Positions 8,279 to 15,482 of a stretch of DNA of 36,858 nucleotides are shown piece by piece. The stretch's first letter is position 1; the number at the start of each line of letters is the position of its first letter. The stretch comes from Bacteroidales bacterium UBA5515. GTDB taxonomy: Bacteria > Bacteroidota > Bacteroidia > Bacteroidales > P3. The translations under genes were made by a program, and so were the position numbers. The notes below the pieces were generated by a model, which saw nothing but the letters and a program-made list of their open reading frames with translations, was not told where the DNA came from and searched no databases. The stretch lies in NCBI GenBank assembly GCA_002423895.1, contig DIOL01000021.1, forward strand, positions 1-36,858, read 5' to 3'.

Positions 8279-9157
8279 TTATTTGTTTTCGTAACCAAAA
8301 CGTCCTAAAGAAGTAGAGTCGTTTCTCCAATCTTTAAGAACTTTAACTCTTAAATCTAAAAAGCATTTCTTATCAGTAAAAGCTTCAATGTCTTTTCTTG
8401 CTTGTGTTCCCACTTTCTTAAGCATTGAGCCTTGGTGTCCAATTATAATTGCCTTTTGACTTTCTCTTTCAACAAAAATGGTACAATAAATTTTATTTAT
8501 GTTTTTCTCTTCATTAAATGAATCAACTACAACCTCGCATGAGTAAGGAATTTCTTTCTTGTAAAAAAGAAGAAGTTTTTCTCTTATTATTTCGCTTACA
8601 AAGAAACGAACTGGTTTATCAGTCAATTCATCTTTAGGAAAGAATGGAGGATTCTCAGGAAGAAAATCAATTATGGTATTAAGAACTAAATCTAAATTGA
8701 ATTTTTCTGTAGCTGAGATTGGAATAATTGTAGCACGAGGGATTACTTCCTTCCAATAGTTAACCTTTTCCAGAATATCTTCTTGGGTGGAAAGGTCAAT
8801 CTTATTTATTAACAGTATAATTGGAATATTGGAAGCAATAACCTTTTCCAAGGTTTCGTGATTCTTCAGTGTTTCTCCAATCTCAGTTACTAATAGAAAA
8901 ATATCAGCATCTTGCAGGGCAGATTTAACAAAGCCCATCATACTTTGATGAAGCTTATAGTGTGGCATAACTAATCCTGGTGTGTCAGAATATACTATTT
9001 GAAAGTCTTCATGATTATATATCCCCATTATTCTATGTCGAGTTGTTTGACTCTTAGAAGTAATGATAGAAAGCTTCTCTCCAACCAAATGGTTCATAAG
9101 AGTAGATTTCCCTACATTAGGATTACCTATTATATTTACAAATCCTGCTTTATGCAA
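8279..9157 (-). CDS. era: GTPase Era, 16S rRNA maturation
   Basis: A 292-residue GTPase with G1 GNPNVGKS (residues 11-18), G3 DTPG (58-61), G4 NKID (118-121) and a C-terminal KH domain with the GHQGS loop. Era binds the 3' end of 16S rRNA and helps 30S assembly. Start choice: the codon at the homologous MHKAGF start is TTG (minus strand, 9157-9155), and the upstream in-frame codons are ATT, GCC and then the tig stop region, so no ATG is possible; the non-ATG start looks genuine. Only 6 bp separate it from trigger factor. The start codon may keep Era translation low (inference). Confidence 0.95.
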   Translation of the reverse strand: MHKAGFVNIIGNPNVGKSTLMNHLVGEKLSIITSKSQTTRHRIMGIYNHEDFQIVYSDTPGLVMPHYKLHQSMMGFVKSALQDADIFLLVTEIGETLKNHETLEKVIASNIPIILLINKIDLSTQEDILEKVNYWKEVIPRATIIPISATEKFNLDLVLNTIIDFLPENPPFFPKDELTDKPVRFFVSEIIREKLLLFYKKEIPYSCEVVVDSFNEEKNINKIYCTIFVERESQKAIIIGHQGSMLKKVGTQARKDIEAFTDKKCFLDLRVKVLKDWRNDSTSLGRFGYENK

Positions 9158-9163
9158 AATGGC

Positions 9164-10543
9164 TTATTTTTTAATTTGGTTTTGAACTAATTCAGTAAAT
9201 TCTTCAACAGAAACAGATTTCTTTGTAGTTTTAGCTTTTTCTAAAAGAGTAGAAGTTAGCTTTTGGTCAAATAGATATTCGTAAACTTGCTTAGTTTGTT
9301 CTTGGTTTTTAAGCATATTTTCTGCAATTCCTTCAATTGATTCCAAACGTTCTTTTTCTTGTTCAGGAGTTTGGCCTTCCAATGTTGGGAAGTAGTTTTT
9401 GATAACTGCTTCTTTCAAATATTCCTTAACATCTTCTTTAGTAATTTCAATTGAATACTTTTCTGTTAATTTTGATTCAATTAATTGCCATTTAAGACTG
9501 TCTTGATATTGTTGATAGTTGTTTTGTACTTCTTCTTCACTTAGTTTTCCTTGACTGTTAGAAGCAATCCAACGTTTCATAAATTCATCAGGAAGTTCAA
9601 ATGGAGTTTGTTCAACAATTTTTTTAGTTATTTCATTTGTGAAGAAAGTATCTGTTTCTCTTTTGTAAGTTTGAGAAAGATCTTCTTTTGCTCTTAGTCG
9701 GAAAGCTTCTGGAGTTTTGATTTCTCCTCCCTTATAAGCTTTTTCAAAAAGTTCTTCATTTAATTCATGAGGAACAATTCTGCTAATTGAAGAAACTACA
9801 AACTTAACATCAGAGTTAAAGTCTTTTACTTCTTCTTTATTCTTCATACGAAGTACCAAAGCTTTATCTTCTACCTTAGGGAAAGCCTTTGAAGGGTTGA
9901 AAATGATTTCAGAGTCTTTTTGTTTACCAATAAATTTCTTTTGGATTGTTTTTTGAGCAATCTTATCAATAAAAATAGAAGTTTGTTCTTTTATTCCTCC
10001 TTCTTTTTGGTTTCCTTCTTCGTCAACTTCAATAATTTCTCCATAAACCATATCTGCTTCTTCAATAGCTTCAGGAGAAGAGAATTGTCCAAATCTTCTT
10101 TGAATATCTATTACGAAGTTATCCAACATTTCTTCAGAAGGTTCAATTTCGTAATATGTCTCTTCTATGTTTTCTAAGTTTATTTCAAACTCAGGTTCAA
10201 GAGCAATATCAAAATAGAAAGTGAATTCCTTTTGAGTATTCCAATCAATATTAGTTTTTTCTTCATTTGCCAATGGGTAACCAATTATTCTTACTTTTTC
10301 TGTATCTAAGTAATCATACATTGCGTCTGACATTGCTTTTTCAATAATTTCTGCTCTAAGAGGAATTTCATACATTTTCTTAATCATTCCCATTGGAACT
10401 TGACCTGGACGAAATCCAGGAACATTAGCCTTACGGCGATAAGATTTTAATTGTTCTTCCAATTTTGGAGTATAATCCTCCTGTGCAATATCAATCTTTA
10501 AAACTGCTGTTAAATTACCAGTGTTTTCTTTAGTTACTTTCAT
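9164..10543 (-). CDS. tig: Trigger factor, ribosome-associated chaperone
   Basis: A 459-residue protein. The N-terminal ribosome-binding domain has the GFRPGQVP loop (residues about 43-50), which docks at L23 by the exit tunnel. The central part corresponds to the FKBP-like domain, poorly conserved here as in other Bacteroidota, and the C-terminal alpha-helical chaperone arms are rich in Glu, Lys and Gln. The length is near the usual 430-460. It leads the minus-strand operon tig-era-flavoprotein and has a -7-like promoter box 44 bp upstream. Confidence 0.93.
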   Translation of the reverse strand: MKVTKENTGNLTAVLKIDIAQEDYTPKLEEQLKSYRRKANVPGFRPGQVPMGMIKKMYEIPLRAEIIEKAMSDAMYDYLDTEKVRIIGYPLANEEKTNIDWNTQKEFTFYFDIALEPEFEINLENIEETYYEIEPSEEMLDNFVIDIQRRFGQFSSPEAIEEADMVYGEIIEVDEEGNQKEGGIKEQTSIFIDKIAQKTIQKKFIGKQKDSEIIFNPSKAFPKVEDKALVLRMKNKEEVKDFNSDVKFVVSSISRIVPHELNEELFEKAYKGGEIKTPEAFRLRAKEDLSQTYKRETDTFFTNEITKKIVEQTPFELPDEFMKRWIASNSQGKLSEEEVQNNYQQYQDSLKWQLIESKLTEKYSIEITKEDVKEYLKEAVIKNYFPTLEGQTPEQEKERLESIEGIAENMLKNQEQTKQVYEYLFDQKLTSTLLEKAKTTKKSVSVEEFTELVQNQIKK

Positions 10544-10586
10544 TTTCTATGCTTTATTAACTTTAAAAATTTCTAAAATAAGGGTG

Positions 10587-10594
10587 CAAAGGTA
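10587..10594 (-). promoter_or_regulatory. -7 promoter element for tig
   Basis: On the minus strand this reads TACCTTTG, a perfect TAnnTTTG. A TTG lies 22 nt upstream (10619-10617), slightly farther than usual for the -33 element. Confidence 0.6.
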
Positions 10595-10638
10595 CAATAA
10601 TTTTGCAATCTATCTGCAATAATTTTAAGTAATTGTAC

Positions 10639-11685
10639 TTAAGGTTGAATTACATTGACAAATCCTAAGCCCAAATCATCAACTGCAAACTCAACTGCTT
10701 CTTTCCAGGTTGAGTAACTTCTTTTTATATGTATACGACGTGAGGCAAAAATTCCAACTCCATTATTTATATTGGTATAAATTGGTCTTTCTGTGAGGGA
10801 AATTTCAGGAGTATTATTCTCCATATATGCTTTTAAATCTTCATTGCATCCATAAACATAAAGTTCAAAGGTTGGTTCATCTAAAAGAAACTTTCTTTCA
10901 GCTACACCTCTTTTACCAATCTTTTCTTTAATTTGAGATAGAAATTCTCTTTCAGTTGCGATATAGGAAAGAGTTCTATCAACGTCAGAAAAAGGATTTG
11001 ATATAGTAGAGAAATCAATAAAAATATGCTGTACTTGACCATTTTCAAGAAAACTGAATTTTATTGCAGGCTGATACAAACGTCCCATCACTCCTTTAGT
11101 GTTGAAAGATTGATTAGTCCACTTGCATATAATTTGATTCTGTTTCAATGTTGGGTTATACTTAAATTCAAATCTGCTGTTTGAAGGTTCATTTACAACA
11201 TAATCAGCTACAAGTTTTGTAGTTGAAGTAACAACATTGCCAGTTTTAAGATTTTTAATAACAAGAAAGTAAATAAAATCGGGTATTAGTTTTGTTGTTG
11301 TGAAATAAACCGGTGCAATATCTGAATAGAATCCACCTTCTGGTTTAGTGTAACTCTCTGTATAGTTTAAATATATTTTTTGTCTTGCATTATTGATAGT
11401 ATCCCAGCCGTAAGACTCCCATTCATAGAATCCATAGAGGCTAACTTCCAATTCGTCTTGATGATAGTAAATAGAATCTTTTTGCTTTGCAAATTCTATA
11501 TAGTTTCCTTCCCCAAGAAAACATTTTTGAACTCTTATAAAGTTGGTGTCAGCATCTTGATCTAAAACTCCATATACAATGGTTGTTTCTTGCCATTTGC
11601 CATTGGGATCAAATTCTACATCACAAGAATTTAAAGTAAAAATGCTTATGATAAGGGTAATAATAAGTGTTAAGTTCTTTTTCAT
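10639..11685 (-). CDS. DUF4249-like lipoprotein
   Basis: A 348-residue protein with a lipoprotein signal peptide: MKKN start, hydrophobic core, and lipobox ending LNSC with the lipidated Cys near residue 21, followed by an acidic stretch. The body is beta-rich with the string VYGVLDQDADTNFIRVQKCF near residues 37-56, which resembles the N-terminal part of DUF4249 proteins in Bacteroidota; the family call is from memory of that pattern and is moderate. No catalytic motif is visible. It is likely anchored to the outer membrane or periplasmic side. It diverges from pyrK with a 133-bp shared promoter region. Confidence 0.6.
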   Translation of the reverse strand: MKKNLTLIITLIISIFTLNSCDVEFDPNGKWQETTIVYGVLDQDADTNFIRVQKCFLGEGNYIEFAKQKDSIYYHQDELEVSLYGFYEWESYGWDTINNARQKIYLNYTESYTKPEGGFYSDIAPVYFTTTKLIPDFIYFLVIKNLKTGNVVTSTTKLVADYVVNEPSNSRFEFKYNPTLKQNQIICKWTNQSFNTKGVMGRLYQPAIKFSFLENGQVQHIFIDFSTISNPFSDVDRTLSYIATEREFLSQIKEKIGKRGVAERKFLLDEPTFELYVYGCNEDLKAYMENNTPEISLTERPIYTNINNGVGIFASRRIHIKRSYSTWKEAVEFAVDDLGLGFVNVIQP

Positions 11686-11707
11686 GTTATTTATTAAGAT
11701 TGACTTG

Positions 11708-11738
11708 CAAAGGTATTAAATAATTTGTTTTCTCACAA
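11708..11738 (-). promoter_or_regulatory. Promoter for the DUF4249-like lipoprotein gene
   Basis: Minus strand: TTG (11738-11736), 20 nt, TACCTTTG (11715-11708). This spacing is ideal for the Bacteroidota housekeeping promoter. The predicted start lies about 15-20 nt before the ATG. Confidence 0.75.
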
Positions 11739-11742
11739 TAAT

Positions 11743-11773
11743 TTTGGAGAAAGAGCAAAAAGATGTAATTTTG
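11743..11773 (+). promoter_or_regulatory. Promoter for pyrK-pyrD
   Basis: TTTG (11743-11746), 19 nt, TAATTTTG (11766-11773): near-consensus Bacteroidota promoter. Transcription is expected about 40 nt before the pyrK ATG at 11819. Confidence 0.8.
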
Positions 11774-11818
11774 CAAGTCAATCACCACTCAATTAGAGAG
11801 TATAAATACCCCAAATAA

Positions 11819-12577
11819 ATGAAATATTGTAAGGACTTTATAGTAGTAAAGAATGAGACAATAACACCTACACTATATATTTTAAGACTTCAATACCCCG
11901 AAACACTTCCAGAAATTAAACCAGGACAATTTGTTGAAATATTAGTTGAAGGAGAAAAAGATGTTTTTCTTAGAAGACCAATTTCTATTCATGATGTTGA
12001 TAAAGAAAATAATCAAATTGCTCTTTTAGTTCAAGTTGTTGGCAAAGGAACTTCTCAATTATCAAAGCTTAAGGAAGGCGATAAACTTAATTTGATTTTC
12101 CCTTTAGGAAATGGTTTTACAGTAATGGGAAAGAGAGTTTTATTGGTAGGAGGAGGCTGTGGAGCTGCTCCACTTCTTTATTTGTTAAGAGTTCTCAAAC
12201 AACAAAATATTAAATCGGATATTTTAATTGGTTGTAAAGACATAAATCATTTGTTTAGCAAAAAAGAATATCAAGAACTTTCAAATCTTCATGTAACAAC
12301 AGAAGATGGTTCTTTTGGAGAAAAAGGTTTTGTTACTGCTCACCCAATTCTTAATGAAGACTTTGATGCTATCTATTGTTGTGGACCAACTCCAATGATG
12401 AAGGCAATTTCTCAATATGCAAAACAAAGAAATATCACCTGCTATGTTTCACTTGAACATAAAATGGCTTGTGGTATTGGGGTATGTTTATGCTGCGTTG
12501 CAGAAACCAATCAAGGTAATAAACGTACCTGCGTAACAGGACCAATATTTCTAACATCTGACCTTAAAGATTTTTAA
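11819..12577 (+). CDS. pyrK: Dihydroorotate dehydrogenase electron-transfer subunit PyrK
   Basis: A 252-residue ferredoxin-reductase-like subunit that passes electrons from dihydroorotate oxidation to NAD+. The FAD-binding motif RRPISI is at residues 52-57, the NAD-binding GGGCGAAPL lies in the middle, and the [2Fe-2S] Cys are at 218, 223, 226 and 238 (Cx4CxxCx11C), the standard PyrK pattern. It is 3 bp upstream of pyrD, and the two products form the PyrD2PyrK2 class 1B enzyme of pyrimidine synthesis. Class 1B use fits a cell that need not couple this step to quinones. Confidence 0.93.
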   Translation: MKYCKDFIVVKNETITPTLYILRLQYPETLPEIKPGQFVEILVEGEKDVFLRRPISIHDVDKENNQIALLVQVVGKGTSQLSKLKEGDKLNLIFPLGNGFTVMGKRVLLVGGGCGAAPLLYLLRVLKQQNIKSDILIGCKDINHLFSKKEYQELSNLHVTTEDGSFGEKGFVTAHPILNEDFDAIYCCGPTPMMKAISQYAKQRNITCYVSLEHKMACGIGVCLCCVAETNQGNKRTCVTGPIFLTSDLKDF

Positions 12578-12580
12578 ACT

Positions 12581-13495
12581 ATGAATACATCCAAGCAATT
12601 AGAAGTACAAATCAAAGATATGGTGTTGAAAAACCCAGTAATGACAGCCTCAGGAACCTTTGGTTATGGCTACGACTTTGAAGATTTTATTAATTTGGAT
12701 TCCTTAGGAGGTATTGTAGTTAAGGCAACAACCATTAAGGAAAGAATGGGTAATCCATATCCAAGAATGGCAGAAACACCTTCAGGTATGCTCAATACTG
12801 TTGGCTTGCAAAATAAGGGAGTTGATTATTTTTGTGAAAAGATTTATCCAAAAATTAAGGATAAGAATACTAATGTTGTTGTTAATGTTTCTGGCTCTAC
12901 TTTGGAAGAATATGTTGAGGTTGCTTCTAAAATAAATACTTTAGAAAATATACCAGCAATTGAGCTGAATGTTTCTTGCCCTAATGTTAAAGAGGGAGGG
13001 ATGGCTTTTGGAACAAATAAAGATATGACCTTTAAGGTTGTGTCAGCAGTTAGAAAGGCTTATAATAAAACTCTAATTGTTAAACTTTCTCCAAATGTTA
13101 CTAATATTGTTGAAATAGCTAAAGCGGCTGAAGATGCTGGAGCAGATTCCCTTTCATTGATTAATACTCTTTTGGGAATGGCTGTTGACAGTGAAAAACG
13201 TCAACCATTGCTTTCAACAATTACTGGTGGACTTTCAGGAGCTGCTGTTAAACCAGTTGCTCTTCGCTGTGTCTGGCAAGTTGCCAAGCAAACAAAACTC
13301 CCTATAATTGGAATTGGAGGGATTATGAATGCTCAAGATGCAATTGAGTTTATTTTGGTTGGAGCAACAGCAATTGAAGTTGGAACAGCCAACTTCATTA
13401 ATCCTTCAATAACAGAGGAAATTGTTAAAGGAATGGAAGACTATTTGCAAAGACATAATATTAAACATATTTCCGAAATTAGAGGAGTTATATAG
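12581..13495 (+). CDS. pyrD: Dihydroorotate dehydrogenase class 1B, catalytic subunit PyrD
   Basis: A 304-residue FMN-binding TIM barrel. The catalytic-loop Cys is in NVSCPN (residues 130-135, Cys133); the FMN-binding GIGGIM and the GATAIEVGTANF strings lie at the C-terminal end of the barrel, and NTVGLQN contacts substrate. Cys rather than Ser as base marks class 1. Pairing with pyrK 3 bp upstream marks class 1B. It converts dihydroorotate to orotate in the cytoplasm. The next gene, a lipoprotein, begins 68 bp downstream with no terminator seen between them. Confidence 0.95.
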   Translation: MNTSKQLEVQIKDMVLKNPVMTASGTFGYGYDFEDFINLDSLGGIVVKATTIKERMGNPYPRMAETPSGMLNTVGLQNKGVDYFCEKIYPKIKDKNTNVVVNVSGSTLEEYVEVASKINTLENIPAIELNVSCPNVKEGGMAFGTNKDMTFKVVSAVRKAYNKTLIVKLSPNVTNIVEIAKAAEDAGADSLSLINTLLGMAVDSEKRQPLLSTITGGLSGAAVKPVALRCVWQVAKQTKLPIIGIGGIMNAQDAIEFILVGATAIEVGTANFINPSITEEIVKGMEDYLQRHNIKHISEIRGVI

Positions 13496-13563
13496 AGCAA
13501 TATTAAGTTAGGTTATAGCGTTTATTCCCCTAAATCCTAAATGTAAATTTCTAAATAAAAACT

Positions 13564-14385
13564 ATGAAGAAATATCTTGCTTTAATAATTATCACACCTT
13601 TAATATTTATGTTGTTTTCTTGTAAGAGTCAGCAAAATATTGTTAAACCGTCAAAAGAAAATAAACAAGACAAACCCAAAGAAATTAAGCAAGTAAAATC
13701 CAAAGAAGAGATTCTATTGGAAGGGATTAGTCTTGTCCCATCAGAATTTAAAACCCTTTCTTCCAAACTCTCAATAGAATATGATGGAAATAGTTTTAGT
13801 GGCTCAATGAGAATGATTTCTGATAGTGCCATTTGGCTTTCTTTGGGAAAATTCGGCATTGAAGGAGTTAGAGTATTGCTAACTAAAGATACTGTGATGA
13901 TGTTAAATAAGATAAACAGGGAATATTTTTTGGGAGGATATGAGTTTATTTATGATTTGTTGGGATTTGGACTAAGCTATAATATGCTTCAATCAATTAT
14001 TCTTGGAAAAGATTTTCAAAACTATGGTATTAATGATGTTAAGTATAGTAAGCAAGAGAATTTAATTGTTTTTGAATTTGAAAAAAGGCAAAGCAAACAA
14101 AATGCTCAAAACTTCCCACAACTAAAACAAAAAATCTATTTAGATACAATGCTTAATGTTGTCAATCGTAACTACTTAGAACTCTTTAATTCAAAACAAA
14201 AAATGGATATCTACTATTCAACCTACCTTCCTTTTAATAAAATTAAGCTTCCACAAACAATAAATGTAATTATGTTCTCGAATAAAACATATAAGGTAAA
14301 TCTAAAGTTTGAAAAACAAAAACTTAACGACAACTTAGAAATGCCTTTCTCAATTCCCAAGACCTATTCAAGAATGACTCTCTAA
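13564..14385 (+). CDS. DUF4292 family lipoprotein
   Basis: A 273-residue protein with a lipoprotein signal ending LFSC (Cys20), a Lys/Gln/Glu-rich linker (about 21-50), and a beta-rich domain typical of DUF4292 (pattern FKTLSSKLSIEYDG, then SDSAIWLSLGKFGIEGVRVLLTKD-like strands, and near the end NVIMFSNKTYKVNLKFE). The fold is thought to resemble LolA/LolB-type lipoprotein carriers, so a role in the outer membrane is plausible but not shown. It follows pyrD on the same strand without a terminator and precedes the 650-bp gene-free region. Confidence 0.75.
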   Translation: MKKYLALIIITPLIFMLFSCKSQQNIVKPSKENKQDKPKEIKQVKSKEEILLEGISLVPSEFKTLSSKLSIEYDGNSFSGSMRMISDSAIWLSLGKFGIEGVRVLLTKDTVMMLNKINREYFLGGYEFIYDLLGFGLSYNMLQSIILGKDFQNYGINDVKYSKQENLIVFEFEKRQSKQNAQNFPQLKQKIYLDTMLNVVNRNYLELFNSKQKMDIYYSTYLPFNKIKLPQTINVIMFSNKTYKVNLKFEKQKLNDNLEMPFSIPKTYSRMTL

Positions 14386-14477
14386 TTCCAAAAAGTTATT
14401 CAAAAATAAAGAAAATCACAGTAAATAAATATCAAATTATAGGTGAATTTTTTATTTGAATATTTATCCAAAATATG

Positions 14478-14508
14478 TTTGTATATCAAGAAAAATTTCG
14501 TATATTTG
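14478..14508 (+). promoter_or_regulatory. Near-consensus promoter far upstream of mraZ
   Basis: TTTG (14478-14481), 19 nt, TATATTTG (14501-14508). It would give a leader of about 525 nt before mraZ that includes both repeat arrays, or a non-coding transcript. Confidence 0.7.
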
Positions 14509-14579
14509 CATTATTAAATCAATAATACTTAGTTCTCTAAGTTTCTAAACAAAAATCCCTAATAAAATTCCTTTAAAAA

Positions 14580-14641
14580 AAAGATGTGCATCTTTTATAC
14601 CGAAAGATGCACATCTTTTGCATTGAAAGATGCACATCTTT
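14580..14641. repeat. Three-unit 23-bp tandem array of a 16-bp near-palindrome
   Basis: AAAGATG-NN-CATCTTT occurs at 14580-14595, 14603-14618 and 14626-14641, exactly 23 bp apart. The centre is TG in the first copy and CA in the other two, so copy 1 is the reverse complement of copies 2 and 3. A decayed fourth start (AAAGTCC) is at 14649, again 23 bp on. Confidence 0.9.
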
Positions 14642-14654
14642 CGCATAAAAAGTC

Positions 14655-14738
14655 CTTGATTACGTAGAATTATGTCTTGATTAATTGAAAATATATCAAG
14701 ATTAAGCAGAAATATATCAAGGTTATTTTTGAATATAA
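14655..14738. repeat. Four-unit 21-bp degenerate tandem array
   Basis: Units start at 14655, 14676, 14697 and 14718, exactly 21 bp apart. The first two begin CTTGATTA, the last two CAAGATTA/CAAGGTTA, and all end in an AT-rich GAAnTATnT-like stretch. CTTG and CAAG are reverse complements, so some units can pair with others. Confidence 0.75.
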
Positions 14739-14928
14739 GGCATAAAATTTCCCTAAAAGAAGTTTATTTTCAGGTAATAGGAGATAAAAATCTTTTTTTC
14801 AGTTTATTTCATCTTCAATTTTAAATAATAATCACTTTTCCTCTTTTTTTCTTTCCCAATTTCCCTTTTTCGCTGTTAATAACTAATGTTTTAAATAATG
14901 TAACATTAATTATTTTTGTACGTATTAC

Positions 14929-14994
14929 TGGAAAAAATGGGATTAATTGGGATAAAAAAGAAAAAAAGTTACTAACAATTGGGAGTTTTTGGAA
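14929..14994. promoter_or_regulatory. Probable MraZ operator: TGGG direct repeats
   Basis: TGG/TGGG starts at 14929, 14938, 14948, 14980 and 14990, mostly 9-10 bp apart; the two clusters are 32 bp apart (about three helical turns). Known MraZ sites in other bacteria are TGGGN direct repeats with about 10-bp period upstream of mraZ, so this is likely the autoregulatory site. It overlaps the promoter. Confidence 0.6.
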
Positions 14995-15003
14995 TTTTTA
15001 TTG

Positions 15004-15011
15004 TAATTTTG
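15004..15011 (+). promoter_or_regulatory. -7 element of the proximal mraZ promoter
   Basis: TAATTTTG; TTG at 14979-14981 lies 22 nt upstream. Transcription would start about 20 nt before the mraZ ATG, just downstream of the TGGG repeats. Confidence 0.5.
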
Positions 15012-15038
15012 AACACTGAATATAAATAGGAGAAAATT

Positions 15039-15482
15039 ATGTCATCAATTATCGGTATAGAAAACTGCAAAGTAGATACAACAGGGCGTTTCAAGCTTCC
15101 TGTTGCATTGAAGAAACAGCTTTCCATTACTGATGATTTGAGATTTGTTGTAAGATGCTCCATTTACAATAGGTGTTTAGAATTATTTACCTACCAATCC
15201 TTCCAGAATGAAGTTGCAAGTCTTAAGGCTAAGCTTAATCTTTATGATCCAAAAGCTAAGAGACTTTTCAGAAAATTAACAGAATCAAACATCGTTGAAT
15301 TGGATTCTTCAGACAGATTTCTAATTCCTAAGGAGCAACGCACAATGGCAAATATTGATAAGGATATTGTTATTGTCAGTGCGGCCTCTTGTATGGAAAT
15401 TTGGGATACTTCTATTTATAATTCAATAGATAATGATGGATTTGATTATGTTAAAGCAGCAGAAGAATTACTTAAAGACTGA
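15039..15482 (+). CDS. mraZ: MraZ, transcriptional regulator of the dcw cluster
   Basis: A 147-residue protein with two AbrB/SpoVT-like half domains: CKVDTTGRFKLPVALKKQL (about 10-28) and IVELDSSDRFLIPKEQR (about 85-101), each with the DxxGR/DxxxRF-P signature. MraZ forms ring oligomers and binds TGGG repeats upstream of itself; such repeats are present here. An AGGAG at 15028-15032, 6 bp before ATG, is a rare Shine-Dalgarno-like site in this window. It is first of the dcw operon and its 3' end overlaps the likely start of rsmH. Confidence 0.9.
   Translation: MSSIIGIENCKVDTTGRFKLPVALKKQLSITDDLRFVVRCSIYNRCLELFTYQSFQNEVASLKAKLNLYDPKAKRLFRKLTESNIVELDSSDRFLIPKEQRTMANIDKDIVIVSAASCMEIWDTSIYNSIDNDGFDYVKAAEELLKD

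Larger units (their letters stand above)
11698..11783. promoter_or_regulatory. Perfect 14-bp inverted repeat over both divergent promoters
   Basis: GATTGACTTGCAAA at 11698-11711 has its exact reverse complement at 11770-11783. Each arm covers the TTTG of a -7 box and the expected transcription start of one promoter, so the pair sits symmetrically (72 bp between arm centres) between the lipoprotein gene and pyrK. It could be a pair of operator sites for one regulator, or the shared 5' end of both transcripts. Confidence 0.6.
14386..15038 (+). other. 653-bp intergenic region upstream of mraZ
   Basis: No credible gene. From left to right it holds a near-consensus promoter (14478-14508), a three-unit 23-bp palindromic repeat (14580-14641), a four-unit 21-bp degenerate repeat (14655-14738), T-rich sequence, short inverted repeats near 14884-14908, TGGG direct repeats likely bound by MraZ (14929-14994), a -7 box (15004-15011) and a Shine-Dalgarno-like AGGAG (15028-15032). 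No convincing terminator for the lipoprotein gene is seen. Confidence 0.7.

Noticed and set aside
14580..14641. CRISPR array
   Set aside because: The conserved unit is only 16 bp, the intervening sequence is 7 bp and AT-rich, and no cas gene is nearby.
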